Below, one piece after another: positions 1-13,600 of a stretch of DNA of 64,000 nt; the first letter of the stretch is position 1, and each line of letters begins with the position of its first letter. Origin of the DNA: Metallyticus violacea (Eukaryota; Arthropoda; Insecta; Mantodea; Metallyticidae); contig CM060842.1 of assembly GCA_030762175.1 (NCBI GenBank), forward strand, positions 46,953,001 to 47,017,000, in the 5' to 3' direction. Below the pieces are notes generated by a model. It saw nothing but the letters and a program-made list of their open reading frames with translations. It did not search any database and was not told where the DNA came from. A program made the position numbers and the translations under genes.

Positions 1-1766
1 CAGTTCATTGTTCCTTAGAGAAATTGCAGCTGATATGAATATAAAAAGTTTGAATAAATACATTTTAAAAAATTCAATTAAAAGATCATTTTGTGCTTCT
101 TTCTTACTTTTTGTATTTTAATATGATTACAATATGAAATTTAATTTTAATATCCTCCACATAATTTCAAATTATTGTAGATTATGAGTTATTTGGACAA
201 TGACTGATTGAAAATGCAAGATGAAGTTGAATGAGGAATGCTTTAAGAGTACATATAATTTTACAGGATATATTTTTTTTAACTGAGGGAATCAATATAA
301 AAATCACAGTTTTAAAACACTTATGATCATAAAGGATCTGGCAATAAATATTACAAAGGAAGCAAAGTGAAGAGAAATGCATGATAGGATAAACATTTAG
401 AAATCCACAAATTATGTAAAGCTAATTCTTTTTCATCCTCTCCTATGATTAACAATAATGATGTAATCAATTCTCTTCATTTCTTTGGAATATTTATTTC
501 ATACTAAGTATAGATGCTCTCATTTCACTGAAGATCCTGGGATGTTTATTTACATCGCATGGGAATGTCTGTTTAAATATGTATATGTATGATGCACTGG
601 TTAATCTTCTGTTAAAAAGAATATGTGGACTTTAGTTTATTTTGGAGGAATAAATGTAACCCTTTATGCAACATAAATTTTATTGCCCTCTAACAAACTG
701 TACATCATGTGTGTTGGACAGTAAAACAGTAACAGCCACTTATACATTGATACAACATGCACTCATCATTTATACATATTGTTAAGCATGTAACAAAATA
801 TGTGGTGTACTTTTTTTGTTTTACTTTCTTGTAATTCATACCCCACATCTTTCATGGTTTGTCAGCTTCATGGTAATCATAATCATTCACTAATATAATT
901 ACATGTAAGTGTTCACATTTATTTTTCTCTTAGACTTCAATATGAATGAAGTTTAAAATCATTCTTATATTCTTTTTAAGAGTCAGATTTATTTAATTCC
1001 TTTGGATATCTTAACAGCACTGATAGAGAGATTTCTTTTAAAAGAAGTTAAAACTACTCTTATAGGTGAAGGAACTTTGGAATATTTCAACCAACACATC
1101 ACTAGCTGTTGTTCTGTTTAGTTTCCAAAGTATGTGAATTTTGTGTCTCTCTAGAACCTATCAAATTCGTGAAATTCAGAATTGTATTCTGAACAATTTA
1201 ACTTAAACCAATGTAACAGCATTTCTTTCACTATAAAATTATATGACTATTTCCTTTCAAATCAATTGCACTTATTAAGACATATTCATTCCTTTACACT
1301 TTCCTTTATAAATTTGAATGAATACCTTTATATATGCTTTTAAGTAATAATAAATTATCTAATTTAAAGTAATCGGCACTTTAGTATAAATAATTATTTT
1401 TAAAATATATATTTATCCTTCAAAATAAATCATCTCCTATACCCTGTATTCTATAGATGCAATAACATTTTGTTAGTACAATCCAAATCTTAATTTCTTA
1501 AGCATTAAGATGATTTGTCTTTATTATTTAAATTATATGAAATTTATACAATCATAAAGCTCTTGATTAACAACCATTATCTGTAGTGTTACAAAAAGTA
1601 TAACAGTAAGAGAATCAACTCATTAATTAAATTCATTTAATTTCTTTTATCATCATAAATCTGTTTATAGAGAACAAGCATATATCAATGCTTTAACAAA
1701 CTATCAGAACTCTTATTCAGAACAGCAATTCCTGAAAATGATATTTTGTATTTTAGAGAATAGTGT
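1..1766. other. AT-rich sequence without recognisable genes
   Basis: No open frame with recognisable similarity, no RNA gene and no clear repeat. It lies downstream of wake. Confidence 0.5.
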
Positions 1767-1825
1767 TTTTTTTTAATGGTGTTTAATGCCTGTTTTTACT
1801 ACTGAGGCACCACAGGCAAAAGGGC
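1767..1825 (-). repeat. SINE-2 3' end fragment
   Basis: On the minus strand it has the SINE-2 3' terminus: CTGTGGTGCCTCAGTAGT followed by a region ending in an A-rich tail. It matches the 3' ends at 2057 and 51507. Confidence 0.6.
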
Positions 1826-2056
1826 ATAGGTAGTCTGTAAGCTAAGAGAATGAACTGCAATATAAACCTTAGGGCCAATATAGGTCAGATGAAGGATTGG
1901 GGTCACAATATATCACTCAGTAGTTATGAGCATTGGCACATGAATTAAAAATCTTATTTTAATTTCAACTCCCTGTCATAGATTCAAATTTTCATATCTA
2001 ATTTAACCTACTAGCCCTTACATACATAAAGCTTATATAAAAAAATGTGTTTCAGA

Positions 2057-2373
2057 TTTTTTAATAGTGTTTAACACTTGTTTTTAATGCTGAGGCATCA
2101 CAGGTGGTAGACACTGATGATACATGAAATGAAATGATAAATTTATCATCCACATAGTGTGGATCCCTATATTCATTTTTAATTGAATTATCATTTCATA
2201 TTTAAGAAAGGAAATATTCAAGGCCTAAGTTGGGGTACTTTCCCAGCATTTGCCATATATCAGGACTGAGGAAAACCTAGTAATTTCAGTCAGGGAGGAT
2301 GGTCATGGAAGGAATCGAACCCCAGACCTCCTGTTCATGAGCCCAGGTCTTAACAAACTTGGCGACTCACAGC
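2057..2373 (-). repeat. SINE-2, full-length tRNA-headed copy
   Basis: Read on the minus strand, the head carries a B-box GGTTCGATTCC and an A-box-like stretch, then a body (TTTTCCTCAGTCC, ATGGCAAATGCTGGG) and a tail ending in TAAACACTATT and A residues. The same order is found at 51213-51507. RNA polymerase III promoter boxes mark it as a tRNA-derived SINE. Confidence 0.75.
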
Positions 2374-3808
2374 CACTGAGTATCAGTATGATTAATGATT
2401 TACAGAAATTTGTTTATAAATTCTTGATAAATTTCCTACATTTATATACACTGTAATAGTCAATAGTTTTTTGACGTTTTTGATCTGCAAAGGGAAAAAA
2501 TGACTTGCAACTTCAATCTCAGGTTAAAAGCAAAAAGCAGAAATGAATTAAACAAGAAACTTGACCAAAATTACAGCATAAGAGCCAGAATTATGTGACA
2601 ATATTAAAAGTTGGGGAAAAACCATGTTCTGATCACATGTGATTTTGATTAATATAATTATTAACTTAAATTAAAAACTGAAACAGAAAGGGGCTAAAAG
2701 CTAGCAGAAAGGTTATTAAAAAGACAGCCAATGATAAATTAACTACTAAACAATTTAAGAAGAAAGAGGATGGAATAAAAGAAACCAGAATACAAGCAAA
2801 GCAACTGTAAAAGTAGGTTAAAGAAGTTGCTACACATGTGAAAAAATATATTTTAAACTGTTTAAAAATGAACTTATTTGCTAGTAATGGCTGAAAATAG
2901 GGCAACATTCAGCAAAATTTTGGTGTAATTTTTCTGATATGCCAGTTGTGAATGCATACGCTCTACACTGAGTGTCAGTTGCTTATAAATAAGCTAAAAT
3001 CTAATTGGTAAAAAAATAATTCACAAAGTTCTTGTGATGCAGTAAAATTCAAATGATGATTTTCTGCAAAAAGCAAATGCAACACTCCTAATGCACAATT
3101 ACAATTTTAATGATATGGGTTATTCAAATCCTTTGTCAAGTTAAAATTTCAGTAATTTTTCTTACATTGACTCTGGAATATTAGGTTATAATATGATAAA
3201 GACTAAAGTTGAAATCTATTAACAGATTTGTAGTCAGTTCCAAAATCTAATTCATTTACATTAATTTGAACCACAATCGGGAAGAGCTGATGATGCATGC
3301 AACATAATAGAAAATGATCTTGATACAACATTATATTAACAGATGTCAGATAATAAACAAAGATGCACTTAATACATTCCATGAATAATTAGCTCTCCTC
3401 AGATATTTTATTTCACATAAAATTAAAAAAAAAAAAGAAAATATCAGAATAAATGCAAGCACCTTGGTATATGATTCAATTTCTGTTAAGTGAAATGTGA
3501 GTATATTATTATTTAGCACCACTTGCTATTCTCCTTTTTAAAATTATTGCATTAATCTTCTGTAGAATAGTAATCTGCCTTCTGTTTATGCAAGCTTAAG
3601 ATGAACTGGTACAGCACACAAAACAAAAAATATATGAAAACAAAAGCTGGGTTGTTTCATTAACTAATAATGCTCTATTAAAAGCTGCATTGAAATTTTT
3701 ATTTCTTCAAACTGTACCTAATGGTATCTGGAATTTCCCTTTTCATAAATTAGACAGCTCTTGCACAATACCAAATTTTCAAGAAACAGTGAATATAGAA
3801 TATGCACT

Positions 3809-3811
<3 letters not shown>
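2374..3811. other. AT-rich sequence without recognisable genes
   Basis: Nothing recognised. A minus-strand open frame at 2666-2908 is Phe/Leu-rich and looks like chance. Confidence 0.5.

Positions 3812-3871
<60 letters not shown>
3812..3871. repeat. 60-bp poly(A) run
   Basis: An uninterrupted run of about 60 A residues. No retroposed body is visible on its 5' side. It could be an insertion tail or partly an assembly or sequencing artefact. Confidence 0.85.
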
Positions 3872-3874
<3 letters not shown>

Positions 3875-3916
3875 GAGGCTCATCTATGCAGTTTTAATTT
3901 GAGTAACATTTTACTA

Positions 3917-4150
3917 AAATTGTTAATTGGAACATTGCACATTGAAGCTAATCATATATTAAGATCATTGTGTGATTGAGTCAAACTAATACTCTTTTGC
4001 TTCACTTACTTGTTTAAATATGTAGGACTGATTTCACAAACCCTAGGGGCTGACATTGCGAATGAAGGGTTGGTGAAACCAGTCCTACATATTTAAACGA
4101 GTAAGTGGAGCAAAAGAGTGTTAGTTTGACTCAATCACACAATGATCTTA
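3917..4150. repeat. foldback repeat, tail family A, 79-bp arms
   Basis: Arms 3960-4038 and 4072-4150 are near-perfect inverted copies around a 33-nt spacer. The arms contain TGCTTCACTTACTTG, the family A tail motif seen at 20.7, 23.0, 31.3, 38.5 and 45.3 kb. The left flank carries the associated TTAATTGGAAC...TGAAGC segment. Confidence 0.85.
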
Positions 4151-7100
4151 TTTTTTTTCTACTTATATTTATTGTTTCAAAATGTCTCCAAGAGATATGC
4201 CTGAAGTGTGGTAATGATCATAAGTAAACACAAGCACAAATCATTATGTAAATGTATCTGAATGCATTAATTAAAATGTAAACAAACAAATATACATATT
4301 TTTTGACAATTTTTTTTTTTTTTTTGCTTCTGGAATCTTGGCCAGTTAAAGATCTGCATGATTGCATCTTGCATTGTCATGCTTCTCACATTCCTGTTTC
4401 TATTTTGGGCCTTATTGCACCATTATGTACTTAGAGACATTCATTCAAAATCTTGCATAATATAATTTCCATCTCTTCTAACAGTTTATGCATATTTTAC
4501 ATTTTCAAAATAGTAAATGCAAAAAAATTTTCTACCATTTTCACAATGGCATTTTTCCATCATATCAGTCTAAGGATAGAACAAGATTGCTTATTCAAGT
4601 TATAGGTCTTCCAGATTATTATCCTTAGAAACTGTATAACACACAGATATTTCCAACAGGATCTTTGAAAATTGTGATCTTAGCTCATTGCTTAACCTAT
4701 AGACATATCTGAATGTTATGTGACAACTACCCTACTAAAGAACTGAACTCAAATATTTCACTTAAAAGTAAAAATATTTTAACTTTTGCATATTTTGAAA
4801 AACAGTGCCAATTTGTTCTAGTCTTACTTTAAATAAAAATTAAACATAAAATATTTTTATTTACTGAAAAATACCAGCTAAGTGCAGAAGAGTGACAGAT
4901 ATAAACCTTCTTTATGCTTTTCTTATTTTGTTACTTTGTTTAAAGGACATGCAGAAAAAAGATCTTAATTTTTGAAGTTATTTCTATAGACAGGATATTT
5001 TGGCTCCAGGTGCAAAGAGCCTCCTTTATTTGTTTATGAAGTTATAGGAAATTAAAAAATGTAATTCAAACTGATACAATTAATTTGTAACTAAAAGTGT
5101 GTAAGAATAATAAATAAAAGTTACATCTTAAACAAAAACCTGAAGCTCCAGAGCACTCAAATACCGGTCAATTTACTTACAGTATTCATTTGCTCTGGTG
5201 CATGTACATCCTTTCAATTTCAGAATGTAGTATAATAAGTTGAGAAGTCTTCGTATCTATTCACAGGCAGATACTTGCTTAAATGTCTCTTTGCAAAAGC
5301 TCTAGTAAAGTTGACCATTTTGTGCATCAAATTTTAGCAAATTCACTGTAAGCATTAGCACCTGCAGCCATTCTTTAACATTTAAAAGAAGGGGAAAATG
5401 GAAAATAAGTATATTATTGATAACATAAGACATTAAAAATAATAACAATAAATGTCTAGAACTAGAAATAATCATTGATCAGTTAAATAAAGCAAGTAGA
5501 AAATGAGGGTAGAAATCTCTTAAAGCTTTAACATTCTTTAAAATACTCTTTAGAATTTTCCATATTGCATTATTACTGAAATTATCAATACCTGACTAAT
5601 TTGCTGTGGCTGTTGGTTTAAAAACCAGAGCTTTCACCAATGCCATGATCAATATCATCTGTTAAAGTTTGTTCAGTGATAATTCAGCTGAGCAAACATA
5701 CTCAAGATACTCAACATTTATTCATAACACTTGATTTTTCTTTAAAAAAATAAATGGAATTTCAACATTAATTTTCTCCTTTTTTAAGAGTGACAACATT
5801 GGTAGCAGCTCTTAGCATAGTATACTTCCAAAGTTGATATAAATAGCAAGTTCTATTATTTAAGATTAGCCTAACCTAAAATATATGATTACTGCACTGT
5901 AATTGTTCTGGTGCTAAATTTATTTTTAAATTGTTCTATTATTTTTGGATTTTGTTTATAATTTTTATATGCTTGATCATATTACCAAGGAGAAATCACT
6001 ATAGGATGATAATGATCAGAGAAACTGTTCTAAGTGCATGGCTATTTTTATATTTTCATTAAGAGGAATAAAATACATCTTGTACTTCTCCTGGATACAT
6101 TATTAAAACTCCTGATATTTAAAAGCTTGCAAAGTGAATAATTTTTCTGGTCATCAGAGCAAATGATTTTGAAGATAACAGTTGATAAGCCCAAGACTTA
6201 CAAAGTTAATTTTAATTATAATCAGAATTATTTGTGCTCTCAAAAACCGCACCATTTATATCTGTGATATGTATGATTAACAAATACCAATCATTTCTGA
6301 ATTTCATATAATAACATTGTTTTGAGCTGTTTTAAGTTTTGTACTCCTTATAGGTATCACACAAATGTATAGAATATCATATCTTAAAATGTCTTTAATG
6401 CTGTATATTTGTACTTTTCTATTCATTTACAAATGAGGTATATTTTAACTACAACAACCTTACCTCTGAAATTGGAATGTCTAAAATCTTGAAATACAAA
6501 AAGTTAAAAATACAAAGTAATTTAAAGTACTTTGCAAACTGATATATTTTATATATTTTGGTATTGCACTTGATTTGTCTAATGCCTACAGTGTTTATAT
6601 GTGGTATTGTTACTCACTATCCAACAACAATTAGTTTTGGTTCCCTTATTGGTCAAATCAGTGAATAATGCTTTTCTAGAGCATTTATTGCAAAGAGATG
6701 GTGAGGCATATATTACATCATGAAATAATTCATTTTAATCATCACTCTTTCTTTCTCAAAGGCTTCAGCAATGGTGTATAGCAATAAACCTCATAATATT
6801 ATGGTAATAGAACCACCTGTTAAACCATAACTATATCATCTTCATCATCATCTCCACTGGGACAACATATTGGTGTGCTATGGGTATTCTGGCCTCAGAA
6901 GTTCACTACAAATACCACTGTGCCATGTTCACAAATTCATGAGAACAATGGGCTGGCATTGGACAACAAAATGGGATAAACATAAAGACTATATCCTAAC
7001 TTGGCTTCAATTTCATATTCTTTGAATATTTGAATATCTTTTATAGCAGAAAGACAAGAAAAATATGATGAGGATGATGATGGCTAAAATTATTTACAGT

Positions 7101-9900
7101 TTGGCAATTTATAAACATACCCATAATTAACTGAAATATAAAATTCACACAAGTTTAAAAAAATGAGACCTGCAATTATTATATTTTTCTGCATATCCTT
7201 TTCTACAAATATCACCATTTTTTCAGCATGCTAGTTAGCCTTCTACCACACCTTCTCACATGTACAAAATTTCTACTCTTGTTCATGCATAATACATACT
7301 ATTTCAAATGCATGATTTCTAGTATAAGTTTTAATGTTTTAAAACTAATAGCTTTGACATAATAAAAAAATAGTTTTATAGAGCAATGCTGAAAATAAAC
7401 TATGATGGAATGTTTAAATTTAAATACTTCTAGACAAAGTAACAGTGTCGTTAAAATAATTTTATGTTATCTGTTTTTATCTGTTCATTCACATCTTGTT
7501 TCCTTGTTATGTATTCTAGAGCAAATAATTTCCTAATTCAGTTGTTGTTTTTGATAAGGTTCAGCAAATTAAGGGGCAAAATAGTCCAAGTATAATATAA
7601 ATTCAACATTAAACCTTAAAAAAAATGGCACTTTTTGGCTGAAATCTGCTAGATGTTACTTGTTTTCTCCAGTTACAGGACAAATTCAGACCCAAAAATA
7701 TGTAATGAATGAAAAATTATGGTATTCATGCATTTTCTAAAAAAAAATAAACAACAGCAATGCTTCAGAAATACAAATTAACAAATTACTATTAAAGTAT
7801 TTTTAAGCATTGATTTATTGGTATAATTATTTCAATATATATCACGGATGGGAACAACAAATGATAGACCTCAGAAAGCAAATGTTGGTGTTAAGGATAA
7901 AGTTAGGATGCATCGTACATGAAGTACAGTTTAGTTCCCAAAGGTAAAGAAATTTCAGCTGTGCCTCTGATAAATGAATGGGTACTTAATCTCATTTTGC
8001 AATATGTGTGCTAAAACAAATAATAGACCTTTTTTGTTGTTTTAAGGCAGAAAGATTGTTATTATTTAAGTAATGTTAGTTACATCTTTAATATTAATGC
8101 ATTAAATACTGTTTCTTAGTTCATCTATTTTACTGTAGAAAAGCATTTTACAGAACAGTTCTTTATACAAATCAAGCATTAAGATACTTTTTTTCAGTCA
8201 TTATTTTATGTTCTACAGTCCAAAGGCACAGTTACAATTTCTTTGTGCTACAGGCAATTAATTTATTTTTCTCTAAATACAGATGCAAATTCCATAGTGA
8301 TACACAAAAGATGACGAGTCTGACTCTTCAGAATTCTTGCATCAAATAAAACCCTGTATACAGTTTTTGCCAATTTTATACCTAAAATGTGGTTCTTTTG
8401 ATATTAATGCTTTTAACACAGTTACCTAAACATTTAAAGTTTAAAAAGCACCACCAGGATTACCTGTTGTGTTCAAACGCATTTCCACAAACTAATCATG
8501 AATTAATGATATTTAATGTTGTAGTAAAAATATTTGCATTACCTCACAGAAGCACATTATCACTTTCTTGCTGTGCTTCCATGGTTTACTTGGTGTCATA
8601 TTTATAATAATTATCATGTTCATCACACCCTTTTTATTTCCTGTACATATACATTTACTTAACTTGTGGATGAATGAAACTAAACCATAATGACACTATA
8701 ATCTTGCACAGTTAACTTTGCATTTCTTCTGGTGCATTCTGTATGTTCAGCTGCCAAACATGAAGAGACTAGAGAAGAACTTAACACTTTTTGGGGCATA
8801 TATATGGCAATGCAACTTTTAAAGCTGCTAAATCCAATTTCCAACATGGATCACAGATTGTTTATAATATTCTCTTCTGAGGAAGAAAAAACAAAGATAT
8901 ACATATATTTAAGGGCTTAACAAGTCACTCATCTCTTTTCATTGGAGCTTTCCTTCAATGTTTTCATTTTACACTGATGACAGATATGCATGACACTATG
9001 AAAATATCAGTTAAGCCAGCAGTAATTACTAGGATTTACTTTGCAGGGGAAAATGTGTGTGTAACAACACTGCAAACAAACAATTCTTTCCGCTACCCAT
9101 ACATATGACTATGCAATCTTATGTCATTATCAAAGAGATTGTGTCCATTTCAAACAAAATCAAACTTCTTACAAAATATTCTTTATATTTATTTAGGAAC
9201 CTCAGTTTCTAGTATTCATAAAAATCTCATTCTGCTCAATTGTCTTTCAGCATATGCATTCTACATATATTAATACCCATATATATACATGTCCAACTTC
9301 ATATTGCATACATTTCAATAATAATATGCATTTAAATCATATTTTATAAAACCGAAAATGTAGATTCCTCTCTATAATGTAATATTTTATAATTTGATTA
9401 CAGTTAAATTTAGAATGGATATTGTATGTCTTAGAAACCTCCATAAATGAGTAAATTAAAGATTGTTTAGTAATCAATAATTATTGTTCCAATAAACGAG
9501 TTGGGTTATTTTATGTTTAAAAATAATTTTAAGTTTGTGTCCCTTATTATGATCTGAGAAATCTAGCAATCCTGCAAATGAGTTTCCTAAGCAGTGACAG
9601 ATTCATCATGTTCTAAACTAATCTGTGTACTCTTATCAGTTTTTAAAATGGAATAAAACAATTTTAAAGTATTCATATTTTGGTTCCATTAATAATATAT
9701 TTTACTCATTTTGGATTATAATATTAAAATAGTTTTTACCATGAAATGAAATTTAATGTAAATATTAGAACATTTTCAGAATCAAACCAAATCCATGATT
9801 CATAAAAACAATAGATTTAAAGCCACCAGCTAGAAAAATGTGTTGAGGATTCTTAGATATCTCATGTTCCCATCAAAATTCCAATAACACCTGCCATCCA
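4151..9900. other. AT-rich sequence downstream of wake, no gene seen
   Basis: No recognisable coding sequence or mobile element. Open frames here (for example 8389-8607) are short and without similarity to anything I know. The part nearest wake may be 3' untranslated region. Confidence 0.45.
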
Positions 9901-10197
9901 ACAATGATAAAGGCTGTTAATCTCAAGATATTAAGGCTGTAAAACCAAACCTCATGTATTAAACAAAATTGTTATTATGCTTGGTCTTATTTTATTTAAA
10001 AATGCTAATTCAATGAGCAAATATAAACTGCATAACTTTACCATATCTTTTAAGGCAGTTATGTCAATAATGATATAAGTATTCTGATTTTTGTCCTATT
10101 TGGCTTATCTTTTCTCAAATAATGTATTGAAACCATATCTTGTTTGGCATTTACTGAAAGACAATATGCATGCTTATGTTTCTGCTTCTGGAATGAT

Positions 10198-10203
10198 TTT
10201 ATT
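10198..10203 (-). promoter_or_regulatory. candidate polyadenylation signal for wake
   Basis: AATAAA on the minus strand about 160 nt downstream of the stop codon. AT-rich sequence makes chance copies common, and other AATAAA matches lie further downstream (for example near 9988), so the true 3' end is unknown. Confidence 0.35.
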
Positions 10204-10362
10204 TATAGTACAAAGCTTCTTCAGGGCAGCAAGCATTCAATTTATCACAATTACAACCCTTTTCAGACCCGTACTGATGAGCTTGGCTCTGAGCCAAATT
10301 GGAAGGAAAGCTTGGAAATATTTCCTGTTTTAAATGTGAGAGCAATGAAAATTACTGCCTGG

Positions 10363-10698
10363 CTAAATATATGCTGAATGCCGAGAACTTTGTTCTAGAG
10401 CAGCCAACACATCCTGTTTCTGTCGAACATAGAGGCGTCCCTTTTTCCAAGGGTTCTGTAACTGCAGGGGTTTGAAGTCATCTCGAAGACAGCGCTCTCG
10501 AGCACCAATGACAGCAACCAGACAGAAATTGGAAAGCTTATCACTGGGATAGATGGGACCATCTTTACCACGTAGCACCACTGCCATATTGAGCTGTTTT
10601 ACCACCAGATCCACCACTTCCCGAGCTGTAGTCCATGGTGTAACATGCAACTTTAAACTAGTGCCACTAGCCAGACCAGTTTCATATGCTGCATACAC
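10363..10698 (-). CDS. wake: wake terminal exon 15: Ras-association domain and stop
   Basis: A terminal exon with acceptor TGCTCTTTGTAG, phase 0. It encodes VYAAYETGLASGTSLKLHVT, then TTAREVVDLVVKQL, LVAVIGARERCLRDDFKPLQ and NPWKKGRLYVRQ, the β-α-β pattern and the ERxLRDDxxPL signature of a Ras-association (RA, ubiquitin-like) domain. It ends HSAYI and stop TAG at 10363-10365. The RA domain at the C-terminus is the feature that separates WAKE/Nmf9 proteins from other ankyrin-FN3 proteins. Confidence 0.92.
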   Translation of the reverse strand: MYAAYETGLASGTSLKLHVTPWTTAREVVDLVVKQLNMAVVLRGKDGPIYPSDKLSNFCLVAVIGARERCLRDDFKPLQLQNPWKKGRLYVRQKQDVLAALEQSSRHSAYI

Positions 10699-13600
10699 CT
10701 ACAAAGAGCATGCCATTAACATTTTCTGAAAAATCTATTCTTTTTCTCAAGCTTTAGATAAACAAATACATTTTGAGAAGATGGACAATGATATCAATGA
10801 ATGGTCAGGCTGTTGGACTTAATATTAAAATGACTGAGTTTTACCTCAAGTGACCAGACTGCACCTGGGCAAGGTTGCTCCAGATACTATGATTTTTCTT
10901 GTCTTTTCTCATAATCTCCTATTATCAAAATTAGAAAATAATGAAATAAGAGATAAAAATAATAAATTCTGGAATCTTATTCACAAAGCATCTGCATTGT
11001 AGTCAAATTCTTTGAATAATTCAATTATGTAAAATCCATTCACTCAAGTATGGAATTATCAAAGCAGCAGTTCCACAAGGATCTGTTTTTGGTCCTTTAT
11101 TTTTTTATTGTATATTAATTAGGTATTTTCCAAACTGCATGATTCTAAAGTTAATTAATATGTAGATGATAACTTCAATAATTTGTTTTAGCAAGTATCA
11201 AGGTGAAATAAAAAAAGCAATCTAATATAATGCTTAAGCAAATAATGACTTTTTTGACAAAAATAATTTAACTCTAAATGCTGAGAAAATGAAAGATATC
11301 TTGTTCCAGTTCTCAAAACAAAACTCTTATAAAATGTTTTAGTTCTTAATCAATTCAAGATAGAATGTGTAACTAATCATAAATTCTTGAATACATATTT
11401 AGGCAAACTCTTTACCTATGAAACTCAAATTGATGTAATTTCCAAAAGCTCACATTTGTATCTCGTGCAACAATGTGAATATGAAATATGAACAGACACT
11501 TCATTTTGTAAAGTAAGAAAAAATGTACATATACCAAATTAATGTTAGAGAGTCTTGCAAAAAATATTTATAAATCAAGAAATCTTAACTGTTTTTGCAC
11601 TGTATATTGCATAAATTAACACTACTAATCAAAGGTAATAGTCAACTGTTTCCCCTTATTAAGATTACCATTCATATGAAAATCAAAGCCTTAATTATTT
11701 TCATCCATCTTGTACAAAGATATTATCTTATATAATAATTGCCTAAATATATCAAATCAATTAATGATCATCATTTTAAAAACTTATTAAAAAGTATATG
11801 AAGACTAAATGTTTGTTCAGGCTAGATTAAAGAATAGTTTGATAAGTATTTATTTATAAAAAATGTGATTTACTTGCAACTATTTTATCTTTTCTCATAT
11901 GACATTTTAGATATGCCATTTATAACTGCTTTTCTTCTGACATTTATTGTATATAATAAATATTTGAATGGACTAGATGAAATGATGGTTTTAAGAGTGA
12001 CTATTTACAAATAAGTGATCTGTTTACATATTTAGACATTTCATTGTATATCCTGAACTTAGGTATTCATTTTTTGCACTAAACTCCACTTACTTTTATG
12101 TGTGAATACCTAATTATGAATGAATACCTAAGTTTAGGATATATTACCACTCCATTGTTAACAGCTTCGAAAGTACAATATTTATATTTTATTGTATATT
12201 TATCTACTTGATTTATTTGTAATTTTTCTATATTTTGTCCATGACATTTATCTATATAACCTAAACTTAGGTATTCATTTTTTACACTAAACTCCACTCA
12301 CTTAGTGAATGTAAGGTAAGGTAAGTTTAAGTTAAATTGCCACTCCATTGTCAACAGCTTGGTAAGTACAACATTTATCTATATGCTTGTTTATAATTAT
12401 TTTATTTATTTTTAATCTGTTTTTATCATTATTTTCCATTGTAAAATCTTAGATATATTTCTTATATTTTGTCACATTCCATTGTAATTGACAACTTTGA
12501 AACTTGCGTCTGTGTCCATTGACAGTAGAGTAAACAAGATAAAATAAAATAAAATAAAATGAAATTCATTACACTGCTTGATTGCAACATTTATCCCCAT
12601 TTGCACTAGAACAGATTTGTAGAAGACACCCCCAATATACTTTCCTGGCACCCTAAGAATATGCTCTTAATAAGATTTTTAAAAAAATTGCAGCAAAATT
12701 TAACATTGCACTACACAGCCAACCTCATTGTCTTATGTGAAATCTTGTCTCTGGAAATTTGAAGTTGGTTTTGTAGTCTAATGAAAATTTTGACTGAACA
12801 TTTTTTAGAAATCTTATTAACAGCACATTCTTAGGTGCCAGAAAACTATATTATGAGCACCCCAGCATTTACCATGAATGAGAACTGAGAAAAACCTGAA
12901 AAAAATATCTCAAGTCAGGAAGGATGGTCCTAGCAGGAATTAAACTATAAACCTTCCTTTAATGAATTAATTTCTTAGGGACCTTGGCCACTCATATTAG
13001 TATCATTTGTCATGATTCGGCATGTAAAATCCATTAGATTGCTCTGGAATAGTGTTAAACTTTACTAATAATTTAACATTCTAATTCATATTTGATCAGG
13101 TGTTAATTATCACTGAGCCAATCTTGTAGACCATTTTAATTAATTATATATTTGTTTATTTATTTATAATGGCAGAGTTAAGGTCTTAGGGCCTTTTCTT
13201 GCACTCAATCAGTCTTTAATGGATGTATATACATGTTAAATTACAACATTAGTTAAAAACTAAAAGAGAAATGGATAATTGTAGCTATAAACACAATATA
13301 TGTCATATTTAGCAATTACATAAAAATTAAGTGAAATAGATAGAGATATAAGAGGTCTCTTCAAAAAGTAGCGAATTTTGAATTTCCGCGGTCTACGTAT
13401 ATTCGATTTTCGATTGTTTTGTGGCGTTATGTTGATACTCATGTTCCTCACTTATGTCGACAAGCTCGGCCATTTTGAATGTTCAGTTAATTGTTGACAG
13501 CTATTTTGCTTGGACTCATCTTCGATTTTTGCCTATTCCGAAAAATTGGAACAAAGACTCTATACCAAATTTTGTGTGAAAAACAAAATTAAGTGCGCGG

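Noticed and set aside
3690..3979. Open frames with a long poly-Lys run
   Set aside because: They are translations of the A60 tract and have no other support.
10867..10920. Possible 54-nt in-phase exon before the last wake exon
   Set aside because: Donor GTGCAG is weak, the peptide is Lys-rich and unlike the family, and the acceptor lacks a good pyrimidine tract.
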